64,000 nt of DNA from Pelagibacterales bacterium SAG-MED30 (lineage in GTDB: Bacteria > Pseudomonadota > Alphaproteobacteria > Pelagibacterales > Pelagibacteraceae). Below are positions 61,858 through 64,000 of the stretch, piece after piece; position 1 is the stretch's first letter; every line of letters begins with the position of its first letter. The position numbers and the translations under genes are program-made. The notes beneath the pieces were generated by a model. That model was given only the letters and a program-made list of their open reading frames with translations. It was not told where the DNA came from and made no database searches. The stretch spans positions 92,722-156,721 of the forward strand of contig JACWEA010000001.1 of the NCBI GenBank assembly GCA_014653775.1, given 5' to 3'.

Positions 61858-63771
61858 TTATCTTTTTTTATAAATTATCCAAGGAGAAATATCTTTATAT
61901 AAAAAATAATTATCTAATATAAATTTATCAGCGTTTGGTGCATTTTTTCTACTTTTAAACCAATTTATTTTTGATGAATAAACGATATAATTTGGTCCTG
62001 ATGCTTTTAGTTCTCTAATGAAGTCATTTTCTGTCCAGTTTTGAATAATATGAGCATTAACATAATATTTTGTACAAGTAGGTTTGCCAACTAAATATGG
62101 TATTGCATTATCATCTGTAAACTGTTGAACACAACTTTCGTCTTTAGTTAGATCTTTATATATTTCAATAAAATTACGATAATCACTGTTTAAAAATTTT
62201 TTATCATCAACTTTTGTCATCATATGAAAATTTTTATTAGAATTTAAAATATTTAAAATGTTTGAATAATTATTTTGAAAAAAAAATAAAAAACAGATTA
62301 AAGTAGATAGAGTAAAAATATAAATTTTTTTATTAAAAAAAATATTAATTTTACTAAAAATTTTTGAATCACTAATTTTATCAATTAAATAATAAGAAAT
62401 AAAAAAAAATATCAATAATGTATAAAGTCCTGAAGTGTACTTTATATGAGGACCATCTGATCTCATTAACCCAGATTTAAAAAAAATAATTGAAGAAATA
62501 AATAGATAAAATAGTAAAAATTTTGACTCAAGGCTTTCTTTTTTTAATTTGTCAAAAATATAATTAATTAAAAAAACTCCTGAAATAACGATTAATAATA
62601 AAGCTTTTGTATGTCTTGTTGATTTATCAGTAAAAGGTTTAGGAAATTCTAGTCCAATTAAGTAGTCTGAAATATTTAATATTATGAAGTACTGATTAAT
62701 AAACTCTTTAAATTCATTATTTGATATTAAACTATAAAATATTAACCAAGATAATATTATACCTAAAATAATCTTATAAAAATCATCAAATTTTTTTATT
62801 AAAAATAAATATATTAATACAATTATTAATAAAACATTTATATATGTTCCAATATCCCAATAAAACAAAAGTGATAATAAAGAAAAAAAACCTACCAGAA
62901 ACGAACTGAAAATATTATTTTTTTTTGAGGTTATAACGTTAAAAACTAATAAGGTAAAAATTAAATATATAAAAATTCTAGGATGTAAAGGTGTTACATG
63001 TTCATAAAAACTAGCTAATGTTATGGTAGATAAGGTAAAAATTAAAAATAAAATTTCTTTGTGGTTAGTAAAATCAAGACTATTAATAATTTTTCTACAA
63101 ATTAAAATAATAAATATTTTATTTAAAAGAATTAAAAATTTGAAAGAAAATCTTTGAATTCCTATGGAATAATCATCAAACATATAATTAAAAAAAATTC
63201 CTATAGAATTTCCCAAAAAACCATAGTCAAAAAATGTCCCAGTCCAAATCTTATTTTTAGAAAAAAAATTTAACTGAGCTGTTAAAATAGTACCTTCATG
63301 ATGGCTATCAAGTGCACCTAAAAAATCTTTATGATTTAAATTGTAAAATTCTAATATTGAAAATATTATAAATATATAACACAAATAATTTATATTATTA
63401 TTTGAAGTAGAGCTTTTGGTCTGAAAAATTTTGGAAGTTATTAATTCTTTATTATATTTTAAAAAAGCGCCAAAATATAAAATGAGTGGAAAAATAATAA
63501 AAAACAATCCTCTTAAAGTATCATTAAGAGGGTTAATTTTATTTATAGAGTATTCGCCTATAATAGTATTCGAAGAATTGTATGGAAGGGAAATAAAGCT
63601 CCAAACTATAGTTGAAAAAATTATGCCTAAGATTAGAAACAACCAAGGTATAGTTTTTTTCATTAAGTGTTTTTTTTCCCAATTAGTCCATATTTCACCC
63701 CTAAAATCTTTAAATGATTCCGGTTTAAATATTTTAATTTCCTTTAATTTTTTATCGTAAGAAATTTTCAT
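61858..63771 (-). CDS. Large membrane protein (GT-C glycosyltransferase-like?) with fused epimerase fragment
   Basis: The reading frame is 637 residues. From Met37 (ATG at 63663) it is a membrane protein with about eleven hydrophobic segments starting MKKTIPWLFLILGIIF, an early periplasmic loop with LDSHHEGTILTAQLNFF, and a soluble C-terminal region of about 120 residues. The overall layout resembles GT-C sugar transferases or O-antigen-type enzymes, but I see no decisive motif. Residues 1-36 are soluble and look like the N-terminus of a sugar epimerase; see the fragment at 63664-63771. Either start could be used. Confidence 0.7.
   Translation of the reverse strand: MKISYDKKLKEIKIFKPESFKDFRGEIWTNWEKKHLMKKTIPWLFLILGIIFSTIVWSFISLPYNSSNTIIGEYSINKINPLNDTLRGLFFIIFPLILYFGAFLKYNKELITSKIFQTKSSTSNNNINYLCYIFIIFSILEFYNLNHKDFLGALDSHHEGTILTAQLNFFSKNKIWTGTFFDYGFLGNSIGIFFNYMFDDYSIGIQRFSFKFLILLNKIFIILICRKIINSLDFTNHKEILFLIFTLSTITLASFYEHVTPLHPRIFIYLIFTLLVFNVITSKKNNIFSSFLVGFFSLLSLLFYWDIGTYINVLLIIVLIYLFLIKKFDDFYKIILGIILSWLIFYSLISNNEFKEFINQYFIILNISDYLIGLEFPKPFTDKSTRHTKALLLIVISGVFLINYIFDKLKKESLESKFLLFYLFISSIIFFKSGLMRSDGPHIKYTSGLYTLLIFFFISYYLIDKISDSKIFSKINIFFNKKIYIFTLSTLICFLFFFQNNYSNILNILNSNKNFHMMTKVDDKKFLNSDYRNFIEIYKDLTKDESCVQQFTDDNAIPYLVGKPTCTKYYVNAHIIQNWTENDFIRELKASGPNYIVYSSKINWFKSRKNAPNADKFILDNYFLYKDISPWIIYKKR
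63664..63771 (-). pseudogene. 5-prime fragment of an RmlC/FdtA-like sugar epimerase gene
   Basis: Thirty-six codons in frame with the downstream membrane protein. The encoded KEIKIFKPESFKDFRGE followed by IWTNWEKK matches the beginning of dTDP-4-keto-6-deoxysugar 3,5-epimerase-family proteins (pattern hFKDxRGxhWxxWxKK), after which homology stops abruptly and a membrane-protein start (MKKTIPW) follows. The fragment begins two bases after the aminotransferase stop, where an intact sugar-biosynthesis gene would be expected. Confidence 0.55.
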
Positions 63772-63773
63772 GA

Positions 63774-64000
63774 TTAAATAACTAATGAATTAAGATCTTT
63801 ACAAAGTTTTCTTATTTTATTTTGATCTAAAAATTGATTATTACCAAAGTAAACTGAAAAAAAATGCATATGCTCCGTATTTTTTAAACTAATAATTCTC
63901 TTTTTATTTACCAGTCTTTTTAGGTAAGGCTGACGCAATTGGTTCCCTAAACTTCCTAATCTATATTCTACAGAGTTTTTATCTAATATAGTCAGGATTT
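63774..64000 (-). CDS. C-terminal part of a DegT/DnrJ/EryC1 sugar aminotransferase (cut by window end)
   Basis: Open from the right edge to the stop at 63774-63776, 74 residues visible. The pattern EYRLGSLGNQLRQPYLKR, then NTEHMHFFSVYFGNN and a closing KIRKLCKDLNSL, matches the C-terminus of PLP-dependent DegT-family aminotransferases of nucleotide-sugar pathways. The rest lies outside the window. Together with the epimerase fragment it indicates a surface-sugar synthesis locus to the right. Confidence 0.72.
   Translation of the reverse strand, partial: ILTILDKNSVEYRLGSLGNQLRQPYLKRLVNKKRIISLKNTEHMHFFSVYFGNNQFLDQNKIRKLCKDLNSLVI

Noticed and set aside
1-64000. CRISPR arrays, tRNA/rRNA genes, insertion sequences or prophage
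   Set aside because: No regularly spaced repeats, cloverleaf, rRNA core sequence, transposase or phage gene was seen; poly-A/T runs reflect base composition.

Overview
The window looks like a stretch of a streamlined marine alphaproteobacterial chromosome, most likely SAR11 (Pelagibacterales). Reasons: very AT-rich coding DNA, genes packed end to end with 1-40 base gaps or short overlaps, no gene-free stretch longer than about 150 bases, alphaproteobacterial gene families (NDUFA12-like, DUF2155, DUF1244, IscR-led suf operon, MsrPQ, pseudoazurin) and no phage, IS, CRISPR or tRNA gene that I can see. The lineage call rests on composition, gene content and recalled family sequences, not on a search.

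Layout. 0-17 kb holds housekeeping genes: hda-like, aspS, a free-standing NrdJ C-terminal (TSCPD) protein, NDUFA12-like and DUF2155 proteins, accC-accB-aroQ, thiS-thiG, RNase E/G, mrcA, prfB (with a programmed +1 frameshift), an AsmA-like protein, tyrS and anmK. 17-24.3 kb: an alpha/beta hydrolase, then an iscR-sufB-C-D-S-U-T-A operon behind a promoter that overlaps a perfect palindrome. 24.3-28.2 kb: an orphan 56-residue gene, glnA, ybaK-like, an EamA exporter and a TauE/SafE permease. 28.2-42 kb is a molybdoenzyme region: moaB; coxG and coxS-L-M (form II, AYRGAGR) with a split XdhC pair and a MocA-like cytidylyltransferase; msrQ-msrP; moaE-moaD-(thioesterase)-moaC-moaA; and a SorA/SorB-like sulfite dehydrogenase. 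Together these supply the cofactor, mature it to the cytidine form used by the CODH family, and use it in three enzymes.

42-50.5 kb: aldehyde dehydrogenase plus FAH-family hydrolase, PEP carboxylase, CcdA, a flavodoxin-fold reductase, a gamma-butyrobetaine-hydroxylase-like dioxygenase and an IMPase/HisN-like phosphatase. 50.5-54.0 kb is the least explained part: ten small minus-strand genes in one tight operon (two secreted proteins, three short probable ferredoxin-like proteins, a four-helix membrane protein, a cupin, an NTF2-like protein, DUF2798, and an SMR transporter homologue lacking the essential glutamate). 54-57.4 kb: cysE-cysK, a VOC protein, a LysE/ArgO exporter and pseudoazurin. 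57.4-61.6 kb: a HisD-family enzyme that looks like sulfopropanediol dehydrogenase HpsN, a phosphate acyltransferase, a BASS transporter and a regulator made of two similar winged-helix halves. 61.6-64 kb begins what looks like a surface-polysaccharide locus: a large membrane protein whose first 36 codons look like the broken front of a sugar epimerase, preceded by the tail of a sugar aminotransferase cut by the window edge.

Best candidates for something undescribed: the ten-gene operon at 50.5-54.0 kb, the tandem winged-helix regulator at 60.6-61.6 kb, and the epimerase/membrane-protein junction at 63.66 kb.
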